A stretch of 64,000 bases of DNA from Candidatus Kuenenia stuttgartensis (GTDB lineage: Bacteria; Planctomycetota; Planctomycetia; Isosphaerales; Isosphaeraceae): the NCBI GenBank assembly GCA_945865635.1, contig CAMBEP010000005.1:86093-150092 (forward strand), written 5' to 3'. The notes beneath the pieces are model-generated. The model saw only the letters and a list, made by a program, of their open reading frames with translations, had not been told where the DNA came from and made no database searches. Made by a program: the position numbers and the translations under genes. Below, piece by piece: positions 28,782 to 37,263 of the stretch; the stretch's first letter is position 1, and every line of letters begins with the position of its first letter.

Positions 28782-30272
28782 ATGTCAAATTTGATCCCTC
28801 TTGAAGATCAGATCCGCACAGAATGGGCTCGCCATGTGACGCGTCGGCACTTTCTGAATCGTTGCCAGGTCGGCTTGGGGGCCTTGGCCTTGGGCCAATC
28901 CTTAGGCCGAAACCGATCAGAATCGGCGGAATCCAGCGTCGCAGAAAAGCTTGGCCCGCTCTCGGTCCGGTCTCCACATCATGCCCCCAAAGCCAAGCGG
29001 GTCATCTACTTGCACATGAGCGGATCGCCGCCGCAGCAAGATCTTTTTGACTGGAAGCCGGCGCTGGTCAAGCATCACCTGGAGCCTTGTCCTGACGAGA
29101 TCTTTAATGGCGAACGGTTTGCGTTCATCAAAGGTCGCCCCGTGATGCTCGGAACGCCCTGGAAGTTTGCCCGCCATGGCCAATCCGGCCAGTGGGTGAG
29201 CGAAGTCATACCGGGGATGGCCAAGCATGCCGACGACATGTGCATCATCAATTCCATGATCACCAAAGAGATCAACCACGCCCCTGCCGAGCTTTTCCTC
29301 CACACCGGTGAAAATCGGGCCGGCGGTGCGGCCATCGGGGCCTGGACAACTTACGGGCTTGGCAGTGAGAATCAGAACCTGCCGGGCTTCGTCGTTCTGG
29401 TCTCTGGCGGAACCGATCCTACAGCCGGCAAGTCGGTCTGGGGCAGCGGTGTTCTGCCATCGGTTTATCAAGGGGTGCAGTGTCGAACCGGAACCGAGCC
29501 GATCTTCTTTCTGAATAACCCCGACGGAATGACCCGCGACGATCGACGACGAAGCCTGGATGCTCTCAAAGCCATTAATGAGCAAGAACTTACCGAGTTT
29601 GGCGACCCTGAGACACGAACCCGAATCGAGCAATACGAACTGGCTTTCCGGATGCAGACCAGTGTTCCGGAAGTCATGGACATTGGCAAGGAGGACCCAC
29701 GAACTTTGGCCATGTATGGCGCCGAGGTCGGCAAGTCCACTTTCGCCAACAACTGCCTTCTGGCACGCCGCATGGTGGAACAAGGGGTCCGCTACGTCCA
29801 GCTTTTCGACTGGGGCTGGGACATGCACGGCACCGGAGCGGACAACGACATCGTCACCGGCCTCCCCAAAAAATGTCGAGATGTCGACAAGCCTATCGAT
29901 GCCCTTCTAACTGACCTCAAACAGCGAGGAATGCTCGACGATACCCTGGTGGTCTGGGGCGGCGAATTCGGCAGAACCAGCATGAACGAAGCCCGCGGCG
30001 GATCAAAATTCCTCGGCCGTGATCACCACATCCACTGCTTCTCGATCTGGATGGCTGGTGGTGGTGTAAAGCCAGGCATCACAGTGGGTTCCACCGACGA
30101 GCTCGGCTATCGGGTCAGCGAAAATGCTTTCGAAATCCGCGACCTGCAAGCCACCATACTCCACCTGCTCGGACTCGATCCGTTCCACCTCAGCTATAAA
30201 AGCCAAGGCCTCAATACCCGACTTATCGGACCAGCCGATACTCCTAAAATCCGCCGCGAAATTCTCGCCTGA
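28782..30272 (+). CDS. DUF1501 protein
   Basis: A 496-residue protein with a Tat-like N-terminus (RRHFLNRCQVGLGALALG), LHMSGSPPQQDLFDWKP, an AIGAWTTYGLGSEN segment, WGGEFGRTSMNE, GRDHHIHCF and a C-terminal HLLGLDPFHLSYK. It is the third DUF1501 gene in the window and pairs with the preceding PSCyt1 gene. Its stop lies eight bases from the end of the convergent membrane protein gene. Confidence 0.93.
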   Translation: MSNLIPLEDQIRTEWARHVTRRHFLNRCQVGLGALALGQSLGRNRSESAESSVAEKLGPLSVRSPHHAPKAKRVIYLHMSGSPPQQDLFDWKPALVKHHLEPCPDEIFNGERFAFIKGRPVMLGTPWKFARHGQSGQWVSEVIPGMAKHADDMCIINSMITKEINHAPAELFLHTGENRAGGAAIGAWTTYGLGSENQNLPGFVVLVSGGTDPTAGKSVWGSGVLPSVYQGVQCRTGTEPIFFLNNPDGMTRDDRRRSLDALKAINEQELTEFGDPETRTRIEQYELAFRMQTSVPEVMDIGKEDPRTLAMYGAEVGKSTFANNCLLARRMVEQGVRYVQLFDWGWDMHGTGADNDIVTGLPKKCRDVDKPIDALLTDLKQRGMLDDTLVVWGGEFGRTSMNEARGGSKFLGRDHHIHCFSIWMAGGGVKPGITVGSTDELGYRVSENAFEIRDLQATILHLLGLDPFHLSYKSQGLNTRLIGPADTPKIRREILA

Positions 30273-30280
30273 CACAATCG

Positions 30281-31771
30281 TCAGCCCTTGGTTGACACTT
30301 CCAATTCCCCCATCCACTCCCGGCTTGCCAATCGCCTGACCGCCAAGCCGGTCAAGCAAGCCGTGCAGACCATATAGATGATCTGGTTCGGAGTCCGCCC
30401 CGTCCAAGGCTCCCATGGCCAGGCCACATGGAAAAACTGCGTGTTAAGGCCAAAATAAAGCCAAGTCACTACAAGCAATGCCAACGCGCACAAACGGCCG
30501 CCTCGGCACCGCTGAAAGCTCGTACTGATCAGCCAGGCGGCCACACAAATCGTGATTCCAACCGGGATCATTACCAAAAACAGCCAGCCTATGCCCGGCA
30601 CGCTGAAATGTTGCTCCGCATTCATTTGCCGAAGCGATTTTCCGCAAATCGGTACCGCCGTTACGGGCAACAACATCAGGTAAGGCCAAAACCTCCCGCC
30701 CACGATTCCAACTATCGGAATCACGGCCATGATAAGCCCAAATTGAATGTAACTTGATATCATCCAAAGGCTCGGAGGCAGAACCACAAATTCCGCTGAA
30801 ATCAGCAGAGTCATGTGCACAACCGCCATCATCACTTCCCACTCGGGCCTGATCGAAACCTGCTCCAGTGCGTCGTCTTCGGCGATCAAGTGCCGGTTGG
30901 CCCACAGGCCAAGTGCGAGTATCGACCCAAAAATCATCCCAAAGCTCGTCTCCATCATGTTCCACCAGTTGAAATAAGCGAAATACTCGCGAAACATGGA
31001 AAGGGCCCCGTCCGTAAATACCTCCGGATGCCAGGCATGAAACGACTGCACGCACTGCCCACCCGCAAATCCGACCCCGCCTGCGATATATCCAACAATC
31101 GCCATGCGGCCTGCAAGTTTGTCGCGCCGAATCACCCTCACATAAAAAACCAGCCCCGCAAGTGCCATCAACATGCCGCCCCAAATCTCTGGCCGCGGCT
31201 TCAATGAGGCATTATCAGGCTCAAAATACCAACTGTCCGAGAAATAGATCCGAGGCAGCGTCTTGCTGGCAATGTCAAATGGCCTGTTGATCTGCTCGAT
31301 CCCCATAAACATCAGCCCAATCATCACTCCAAATATCACCAACATCTCAATCGGTTTATAACGCTTGCCGCCCAGCCCCATACCCAGAAAAACCGCCCCA
31401 AAGCTAATCCAGATTCCACCCTTGATCAATAATCCCAACATTCCCCAACGCAAAGCTTCCAAATTCCCGACCAGCTCCCGGTCGTGGGTCAGGCCGACGG
31501 TCTGACCGTAAGTCATGGATCCGCCTATCCCAATCGCAGCCGTCATCATGGCGGCGGCCCGCGCAGTTGCCAATGAGGACAACCCAGGCGCAAAAAGCAC
31601 AACCAGTGTCAACGATGTCAGGCATCCAGCCATGATCGCTCCAGTCTCATGACCATACTGGCCCCTGATGCCCCAGCCCAACCCCCCTGCCATTGCCGTC
31701 AATAACATCGATCTGATCAGGAAATAACGGCCCGTTTCAACCTTCTCCAATGTGATTTCTTCTGTCATCAT
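30281..31771 (-). CDS. Polytopic membrane protein of unknown function
   Basis: A 496-residue protein with about 11-12 hydrophobic helices and glycine-rich turns (MAGGLGWGIRGQYGHETGA near residue 30). I recognise no transporter or enzyme motif. A segment at about 160-200 (QINRPFDIASKTLPRIYFSD) is polar and could be an extracytoplasmic loop. It converges on the DUF1501/PSCyt1 run. It may transport or process products of those proteins, but the sequence does not show this. The first two methionines are adjacent; either could be the start. Confidence 0.8.
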   Translation of the reverse strand: MMTEEITLEKVETGRYFLIRSMLLTAMAGGLGWGIRGQYGHETGAIMAGCLTSLTLVVLFAPGLSSLATARAAAMMTAAIGIGGSMTYGQTVGLTHDRELVGNLEALRWGMLGLLIKGGIWISFGAVFLGMGLGGKRYKPIEMLVIFGVMIGLMFMGIEQINRPFDIASKTLPRIYFSDSWYFEPDNASLKPRPEIWGGMLMALAGLVFYVRVIRRDKLAGRMAIVGYIAGGVGFAGGQCVQSFHAWHPEVFTDGALSMFREYFAYFNWWNMMETSFGMIFGSILALGLWANRHLIAEDDALEQVSIRPEWEVMMAVVHMTLLISAEFVVLPPSLWMISSYIQFGLIMAVIPIVGIVGGRFWPYLMLLPVTAVPICGKSLRQMNAEQHFSVPGIGWLFLVMIPVGITICVAAWLISTSFQRCRGGRLCALALLVVTWLYFGLNTQFFHVAWPWEPWTGRTPNQIIYMVCTACLTGLAVRRLASREWMGELEVSTKG

Positions 31772-32027
31772 TCGGCTCGCTTCTGATTTAGGTTCTGACG
31801 TTGATTTGATCCCAAGATATCAGATTTCAGAGGAAAAGTGGATCATGACAATTCTCCTAATCAGTATTTTAAAATGCCCATGACTCTCTCCATCCCACGC
31901 TCGACTTCATAAAAAGACCCCACGACGGACCACAAAATCGCTTTTTCCCAATGCCCAGCCCGCTGGCTGATTGGCTTTAATTCTGTTAAAATAGCTCTGA
32001 TATCATCAAATGAAAGGCTTTCCAAAA

Positions 32028-32546
32028 ATGAATTCAGCAATCGTTCGAATTCTTGATCTTGTGGCTTATAACCAACAAGGCCAAATTGTACTGATCATCG
32101 AAGTCAAGGGCCGCACAAACCGATCCACCACCTGGGCCACCCAATTGCGTTGTGCTTTTTACCAAATGCATTCTTACATGTCTATCATCCCCTCCAGTCA
32201 ATACTTTATGCTCGCTCTTCCAGACAAATTATATCTGTGGAAAAATAAAAGCCCGAATTTTGATCCCATGGCAACTCCTTACGAAATCAACCCAGAGCCT
32301 TTTTTTGGTCCATACTACAAAAAAGCAGATGTCGACCCAAACGATTTAAGCGAAAGCTCTTTCGAACTCATCTTGAATTCTTGGATCAATGTACTTGTCT
32401 CCTGTGGGCTTGCTCCTGATCTGCCTTGCGATCAAAGAGAAATTCTTCTCCAATCTGGTCTGATGGATGCCCTCAAAGACTGCCGAATTGAACGCGATGT
32501 TAGAGTCGTCGATGCTGGCAGTATTTCACGCGAGGAGCTTGTATGA
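32028..32546 (+). CDS. PD-(D/E)XK nuclease-like protein paired with PIN protein
   Basis: A 172-residue protein. MNSAIVRILDLVAYN followed by IVLIIEVKGR resembles a restriction-endonuclease-like fold family common in cyanobacteria, where it usually precedes a PIN-domain gene. The ExK of IIEVKG could be part of a catalytic site; a preceding acidic residue is less clear. The start at 32028 gives the family-like N-terminus, whereas an ATG at 32010 adds six residues. Its TGA overlaps the next ATG as ATGA. Local base composition is AT-richer than the flanking genes, consistent with transfer. Function as an antitoxin or nuclease is inferred from pairing only. Confidence 0.65.
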   Translation: MNSAIVRILDLVAYNQQGQIVLIIEVKGRTNRSTTWATQLRCAFYQMHSYMSIIPSSQYFMLALPDKLYLWKNKSPNFDPMATPYEINPEPFFGPYYKKADVDPNDLSESSFELILNSWINVLVSCGLAPDLPCDQREILLQSGLMDALKDCRIERDVRVVDAGSISREELV

Positions 32547-33160
32547 TTTGCACTTACCTGGAATCCAATTTTATCCTTGAACTTGCGTTTGCCCAAGAAC
32601 AAAACGAGAGTTGCAAAGCGATTTTGGCATTGGCGGAATCCGGGACGATAAAACTTGTCTTATCTGCTTTCAGTTTCGGTGAATGTTTTGAGACTTTAGG
32701 TCGTCGGATCAAAGAAAAGAATGTCTTGCAAAAACAGATCAACACGCAAACCAAACAACTTGAGCGTTCTCAGAATTATAAGCGAGAATTACAACAACTC
32801 GAAGATTTCACAAGTCTACTCGTTAGAATCAACGAGGAGGACCAAAATCGCCTGGACTCCATATTGTCCAGAATGATTGGTGTCTCAGAAATCATTCCAC
32901 TCGATAAAGATGTCGTTCAAGTCGCAAATCTTTATCGCAAACAATTCAAGCTGGAAGCCCAAGATTCTATCGTATTTGCATCGATTATCTCCCACCTCAA
33001 ATCTTCCAAGCCATCGAAACGCTGTTTCTGAAACCGAAATAGTCGTGACTTTAACGACCCTGATATCCGCCAAGCCTTGTCCGATCATGATTGCAAACTT
33101 CTCTTTGGATTTGATTCTGGGATCCAATTCATTTCTGGTCATGCCCCTCACCACCCATGA
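32543..33160 (+). pseudogene. PIN-domain protein interrupted by in-frame TGA
   Basis: A PIN-type ribonuclease-like gene. It starts MICTYLESNFILELAF (PIN motif 1, with Glu where Asp is usual), has SAFSFGECFETL (second acidic residue) and QDSIVFASIISHL (third). The frame meets TGA at 33029-33031 just after KRCF, then continues in the same frame with NRNSRDFNDPDIRQALSD and ends at TGA 33158-33160. NxxDF carries the fourth acidic residue of PIN domains, so a product ending at the first TGA (162 residues) would lack it. A single nonsense change explains this; sequencing error or readthrough are alternatives. Confidence 0.75.
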
Positions 33161-33712
33161 CCCGACAGCATCAGGACCAAACCGACCTCATTACGATTCT
33201 CAACCCTTTCCCCCTTTGTTTCGCACTGTGAACCGTTCTGCTTACTGATAAAGATGTTGCGCCATAATCAAAACCTCTACATCATATCCAACTCGCCAAC
33301 TGACGGCGCTTGGCCTACATCAAATCCAGACTGGCGACAATTCTCTATTGGCAGCCCTTGTTTTCGGAATAATCGTTAGACTCGGCCACAGGCTAACCAA
33401 TCCCTACCACCAGAATCTTCGGACCTTTACCACTCTCATCCCATTCGTTCCTTTTGGTCGCCCATCAGGAGAAACCGCTTTTGATATTTTTTTGAAGACG
33501 GACAAGAATCGCATGTCGCATGCCTCACCATAAAAAAAGTGCTGGACCAAACACGCCCAATTTCCTCCACAGACGGCTTGATACTATCGTTCCGTACAAG
33601 ACGTTTCGGCGCGAAATTTTCTCCTTTTTTTTTGGATATGGGCTCACTCATCTGCTTTTTGCCATGAACCTTGATCATGAACGCAACTTTAGACCCGACA
33701 ATTTGTTGCGTT
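33161..33712. other. AT-rich intergenic stretch
   Basis: No gene is supported. Short open frames here lack ribosome sites and recognisable motifs. The stretch lies between the broken PIN gene and the MITE-like element. Confidence 0.4.
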
Positions 33713-33978
33713 TAGACTCTTCGCGGTCATGAATGGCACTTTTTGATCAAACCGATGCCGGAGGCATCTGGAGCCAGTATCCGGTGGTTGAGGAGCCCAA
33801 GCGACGACACCACCGGACGACGACGCGACATTAAGGTCTTGCCCCCCTGCCGGGGTGCCAGCAGCTTTTTTTAGACCTTCAGACCGGTGGTGTCGCTTCG
33901 CTCAACCACCGGCTACTCGCTTTGATGCCTCCGGGATCATTCTGATACGATGTATCATGTGTGGCCGCGACGACTATA
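33713..33978 (-). mobile_element. MITE-like inverted-repeat element, copy A
   Basis: About 266 bases, in the opposite orientation to copies B and C. It begins TAGACTCTTCGCGGTCATGA and ends near GGCCGCGACGACTATA, degenerate forms of the terminal repeat TATACTnnTCGCGGTCA. Inside are two GATGCC-type mini-hairpins (GATGCCggaGGCATC near one end, a decayed one near the other), CCGGTGGTTGA near both ends in inverted orientation and a GCTGCTGGCACCCC core. No ORF with coding character. Confidence 0.8.
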
Positions 33979-34018
33979 GACATCAAAGATCCTGATACAG
34001 AAGCCCGTCCGGAAGGGC

Positions 34019-34058
34019 AAAGGCCTATCAAATCAGGAAGTGATTCCTGGCCTTTTTT
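34019..34058 (+). terminator. Hairpin followed by T tract
   Basis: AAAGGCC (34019-34025) pairs with GGCCTTT (34049-34055), with an inner stem AGGAA/TTCCT (34035-34039 and 34044-34048), followed by TTTTTT. It lies about 190 bases upstream of the DUF429 gene. It may insulate that gene from upstream transcription; which transcript it ends is unclear. Confidence 0.5.
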
Positions 34059-34176
34059 CCTTATTTTTAAGGGGAGGTGACGATTTTTTTCATTTTCTTT
34101 CGGATTCGTGTCAGATGCTGGGGATAGTTCTTATAGGAAGTGGTAGATGGACCGATTTGGATCATGATGTTGAGGC

Positions 34177-34198
34177 GTTATACTTATGTTAGTATAAC
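34177..34198. promoter_or_regulatory. Perfect 8-bp inverted repeat upstream of DUF429 gene
   Basis: GTTATACT and AGTATAAC flank a six-base spacer, 50 bases before the ATG at 34248. A second weaker repeat (TTGTT...AACAA) follows at about 34208-34226. This could be an operator. Its TATACT ends also resemble the tips of the MITE-like elements, so a footprint is possible. Confidence 0.45.
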
Positions 34199-34247
34199 TA
34201 AGATTCTTGTTGTTTGAGAATAACAAACAAATTCTTGGAGTATTGAG

Positions 34248-35510
34248 ATGAAAACTGTCTTAGGAGTTGACTTGGCGAGTGGACGTTGGAAAGATAATGG
34301 TACTGCACTGATTCAGTTTACTAAAAATAATTGGGAATCCTGCAATGTAAATGTAATTCATTGGCCTAATCTAGGTTTAAGTTCGACAGAGCTAGCTTTA
34401 GTTATTGATAGATTAGCGGTTAAAGAAAAGATCTTCGCCGTATGCCTCGATGGGCCTCAAGGCTGGCGTGAACCAAATCCAATTCCAAGAAATGGTGTGG
34501 GTCGGTGGTGTGAATGGCTAACAAAAACACAAGGCAAAACAGGTAGATATGGAAATTCCTATCCCATGACCCAGTTGGGTTGGATCCGTTTTTCAATCGA
34601 TGTGTTCGAACATTTGATCAGCCTAGGTAATGCTCAATTGATATACAACGAAAACAATGATATTGATTCTTTGCCAGATGGTAAATATCACCTGATTGAA
34701 GTCTTTCCAACGGCGACCTGGAAAAACAGTAACTTACAACCGCTTCCTGGAAAACAAAGATGTAGAGACCTAAACGTAATCCAGATGTACAAGAATCAAC
34801 TCGCATTAGCCTATCATATGCCCAAAGACTTCCTGCCAACAATCGTTGGTCACGATGATCTTCAAGCAATTGTTGCTACCCTCTCTGCTGTCGGGTTATG
34901 CTCTGAACTAGTGGAATCGGAAGCAAAGGGTATGCCACCGCTGGTCCTCCCAGCAAATAACCTAACTCCAATACATCGATGCGAAGGTTACATTTGGATT
35001 GCGAGGCCCAATGTGAATAACCCGATGAATAATAATGAAATCGAAATACCAGATAATTCTCCTCCATCAGCAGATCGAGAAGGTGCGACTGTTGAGACTA
35101 TTAGGCGAGGAATAAAGCTATTTCATTACCTGATCAAAGTTAACCAGCTAGACGAATGTATTGGTGTGGGTTATGCCGATTTTATCGCAATCATTCACGG
35201 CGAGCGTAGGTTTAAAGCTGTCACTGGTACACCATTTAATCAAACTCATATCAAGTGGGTTTTGGAAATCGCGAAACATATAACAGACGAATCTGGAGGA
35301 CCTTTTACACTAACAAGAGATGCAACTACGATATATGTAGGAATGGATTCTTTTATATGGCCTTTAGATAATAATCATCGATTAGCTGAAAATGCGTTTG
35401 CTGACCATTTAGAGAATTATAACTATACATCCGAGGAATGGGAATTGGTATTTCCAAATAATACAAGGAGATTGATTAATATTTCCGAGGCCCTTGAAAT
35501 TACTGAATAG
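34248..35510 (+). CDS. DUF429-type predicted RNase H-like protein
   Basis: A 420-residue protein. The N-terminal half has GVDLASGRW, a VCLDGPQGW segment and HDDLQAIVATLSAV, the spaced acidic and His residues expected of DUF429, a predicted RNase H-like nuclease family. The C-terminal 130 residues are not part of the usual domain and are unrecognised. The gene is strikingly AT-rich, with many AAT, ATA and TTA codons unlike the housekeeping genes nearby, which suggests recent acquisition. It stands alone downstream of a palindrome. Enzymatic activity is not demonstrated for this group. Confidence 0.65.
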   Translation: MKTVLGVDLASGRWKDNGTALIQFTKNNWESCNVNVIHWPNLGLSSTELALVIDRLAVKEKIFAVCLDGPQGWREPNPIPRNGVGRWCEWLTKTQGKTGRYGNSYPMTQLGWIRFSIDVFEHLISLGNAQLIYNENNDIDSLPDGKYHLIEVFPTATWKNSNLQPLPGKQRCRDLNVIQMYKNQLALAYHMPKDFLPTIVGHDDLQAIVATLSAVGLCSELVESEAKGMPPLVLPANNLTPIHRCEGYIWIARPNVNNPMNNNEIEIPDNSPPSADREGATVETIRRGIKLFHYLIKVNQLDECIGVGYADFIAIIHGERRFKAVTGTPFNQTHIKWVLEIAKHITDESGGPFTLTRDATTIYVGMDSFIWPLDNNHRLAENAFADHLENYNYTSEEWELVFPNNTRRLINISEALEITE

Positions 35511-35678
35511 AATTACCCGGAAGTTGCTGTATTTATCCAAGGCCTCAAATTTTGAGCTACCGATACGTCAATCAAGGTGGGTTCCCGAACCATTTCGATA
35601 TTCATATAGCCTGTTTTCTTAATGAAACACGAAATGAATTTCAGCATAACAATAACACATGAGAGGATCGGTGGCGAC

Positions 35679-35786
35679 ATGGCATCCAAAAAACTTTCTA
35701 ATAAGCCCCATATTCGCAAGATCAAGACATCGAAAGGCAGTATGTTTAAACCCATCAAAAGGTCGAAGAAGGTAAAAGGCAAATAA
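35679..35786 (+). CDS. Small highly basic protein, 35 residues
   Basis: ATG at 35679 is preceded by AGAGGATCGGTGGCGAC, an acceptable ribosome site. The product begins MASKKLSNKPHIRKIK and ends KKVKGK; nearly half the residues are Lys or Arg. No family is recognised. It lies in the AT-rich accessory stretch after the DUF429 gene. It may be a nucleic-acid-binding peptide or a chance ORF. Confidence 0.4.
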   Translation: MASKKLSNKPHIRKIKTSKGSMFKPIKRSKKVKGK

Positions 35787-36258
35787 AACTATTACTAAAG
35801 CTGAAATCTCTTCGAAGGTTACAAGGATCTCTGATGAAATCCGTATTATGCAATGCTATGAAAGGGATTGGAACAAAGCGCATTACCGCCTAGCCACAAC
35901 TTTACTAATGGAGGCGAGTGGCGTTTTTTGTTTCATTAAATATTGGAATGTGTGTCCGATTTGTGGATTATTGCATCTTAATGAGCAGGCAAAACATGGC
36001 GTCTGTTTTTTCCCTCTCGATTGGCTTGGCTTTTTGGAAGAGCGATTTCAAGGGGCAATTCTGGGTTGGGCTGTTTTTTTTTGGGGGGTGGTGGATGGGG
36101 GATAGGCGTGAGAATCTTTGGAATTGTGGTTCCTTGGGCTCTTGCCCCGGCTTTCGAAATCTCAGAGAATATGCATATCAAAGCATTCGTCTGCTGCGAA
36201 CGATCGAGCCTGGGTTGGGCTGAAACTTTGAATGTGACGAGCGGATCGATTCCCTACG
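35787..36258. other. Intergenic stretch with homopolymer runs
   Basis: No gene is supported. A T run followed by a G run lies at about 36069-36088. An in-frame stop at 36235-36237 bounds the next gene, so its ATG at 36259 is the first possible ATG start. This marks the change from the AT-rich accessory stretch to GC-richer sequence. Confidence 0.4.
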
Positions 36259-37263
36259 ATGCCAAACTCTATAGGCCAGGAGCCATGCGCGAAGGCATCT
36301 GCATTTGATGTATCGCTGCGGCTGCTCGAAACTGATCCGGCCAGACAGGCCCAGCTCAGGGATCTTGCACCTGCCGATTGCCGGCTGTTTCAAGGCACGA
36401 ATCTGGATCGCCGAGCGGCTTTCATGGTGCTTTCCGGCTGGCATGCGGCATGCGCCGGGCCGGATCTTGGCCGGGTCCAGCCCACTTGGCGTAAGGCATT
36501 GCTCAGCAAGCAGATTCAAGGTGTAGCGCAACACCTGAATGCGACCAGCCGGCCGATAGGGAGCCTTTCTGCAATGGCTTCGGATGCGGCGATGCAGCTT
36601 TGGTGTGAGCGGCTCGTCGGGTGCCCAGAGCCATCGGCTGCGGACGCCTGGGTGGTGCGTCTATTTTCTGATTCAGGCGGGATCGGCTGGTACCGTAGGA
36701 TTGTCTGGTGCGGACGTCTCAGGCGAGCTTTGGGGTCGTCGGCGGCCAAGCGTGGAGATGGACCACTGGCATCGATCTTGAGCGATTTGCCTGAAAGCTG
36801 GCCTGGGCTGGCTCAGGCGAATATGCCGGTTGAGGGGTCAGGATCCGTCAAACGGAGCTCAGATGGTCGCCTGGGTCTGGTGACGGTGGCCACATTGGCA
36901 GGGCGGCTGGAGGCTCGGCGTCGGCAGTGGGTTTTGCAGCACCTTTCCATGCAGCTTGGCCCGCAACTGGCTGGGTGGTTGAGGATTGGCAAGCCGCCTT
37001 GGCCTGCGGATCGGCTGGCCATGGAGGACTGGATTGCCGCCACAGCGATGGCGCTTTCCGAGCCCATTGCAAATACGCCTGAAGCGGGATTGAAACCTGA
37101 CTTGGGTTTGAATTCGGAATTGGTCGAGGAATCGGTTGAGATTTTGTCGCTTGTGAGCGATCAATCGGCTTTGTTTGACCTTGAGACACCTGACCTTGAC
37201 GACCTTGACGGCTTGCTTGACGAATCAAAATCGTCGTTTCGGCTGGGAGATTTGAATCTATGA
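36259..37263 (+). CDS. Unknown protein paired with SctQ/FliN-like protein
   Basis: A 334-residue soluble protein I do not recognise. It has alanine/leucine-rich helical segments (for example LCERLVGCPEPSAADAW-like and GLVTVATLAGRLEARRRQW) and an acidic C-terminal tail (DLDDLDGLLDES). There is no signal peptide or clear TM helix. The stop overlaps the SPOA gene start as ATGA, so the proteins are probably made together and may interact. By position it could be an export-apparatus accessory such as a stator or sorting-platform component; the sequence alone does not prove this. Confidence 0.65.
   Translation: MPNSIGQEPCAKASAFDVSLRLLETDPARQAQLRDLAPADCRLFQGTNLDRRAAFMVLSGWHAACAGPDLGRVQPTWRKALLSKQIQGVAQHLNATSRPIGSLSAMASDAAMQLWCERLVGCPEPSAADAWVVRLFSDSGGIGWYRRIVWCGRLRRALGSSAAKRGDGPLASILSDLPESWPGLAQANMPVEGSGSVKRSSDGRLGLVTVATLAGRLEARRRQWVLQHLSMQLGPQLAGWLRIGKPPWPADRLAMEDWIAATAMALSEPIANTPEAGLKPDLGLNSELVEESVEILSLVSDQSALFDLETPDLDDLDGLLDESKSSFRLGDLNL

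Noticed and set aside
33029..33031. TGA as selenocysteine codon
   Set aside because: PIN domains do not use a catalytic Cys/Sec here and no convincing selenocysteine insertion hairpin was seen; a nonsense change is simpler.
33713..33978. CRISPR array
   Set aside because: The repeated motifs are inverted arms and mini-hairpins of a single element, not regularly spaced direct repeats.
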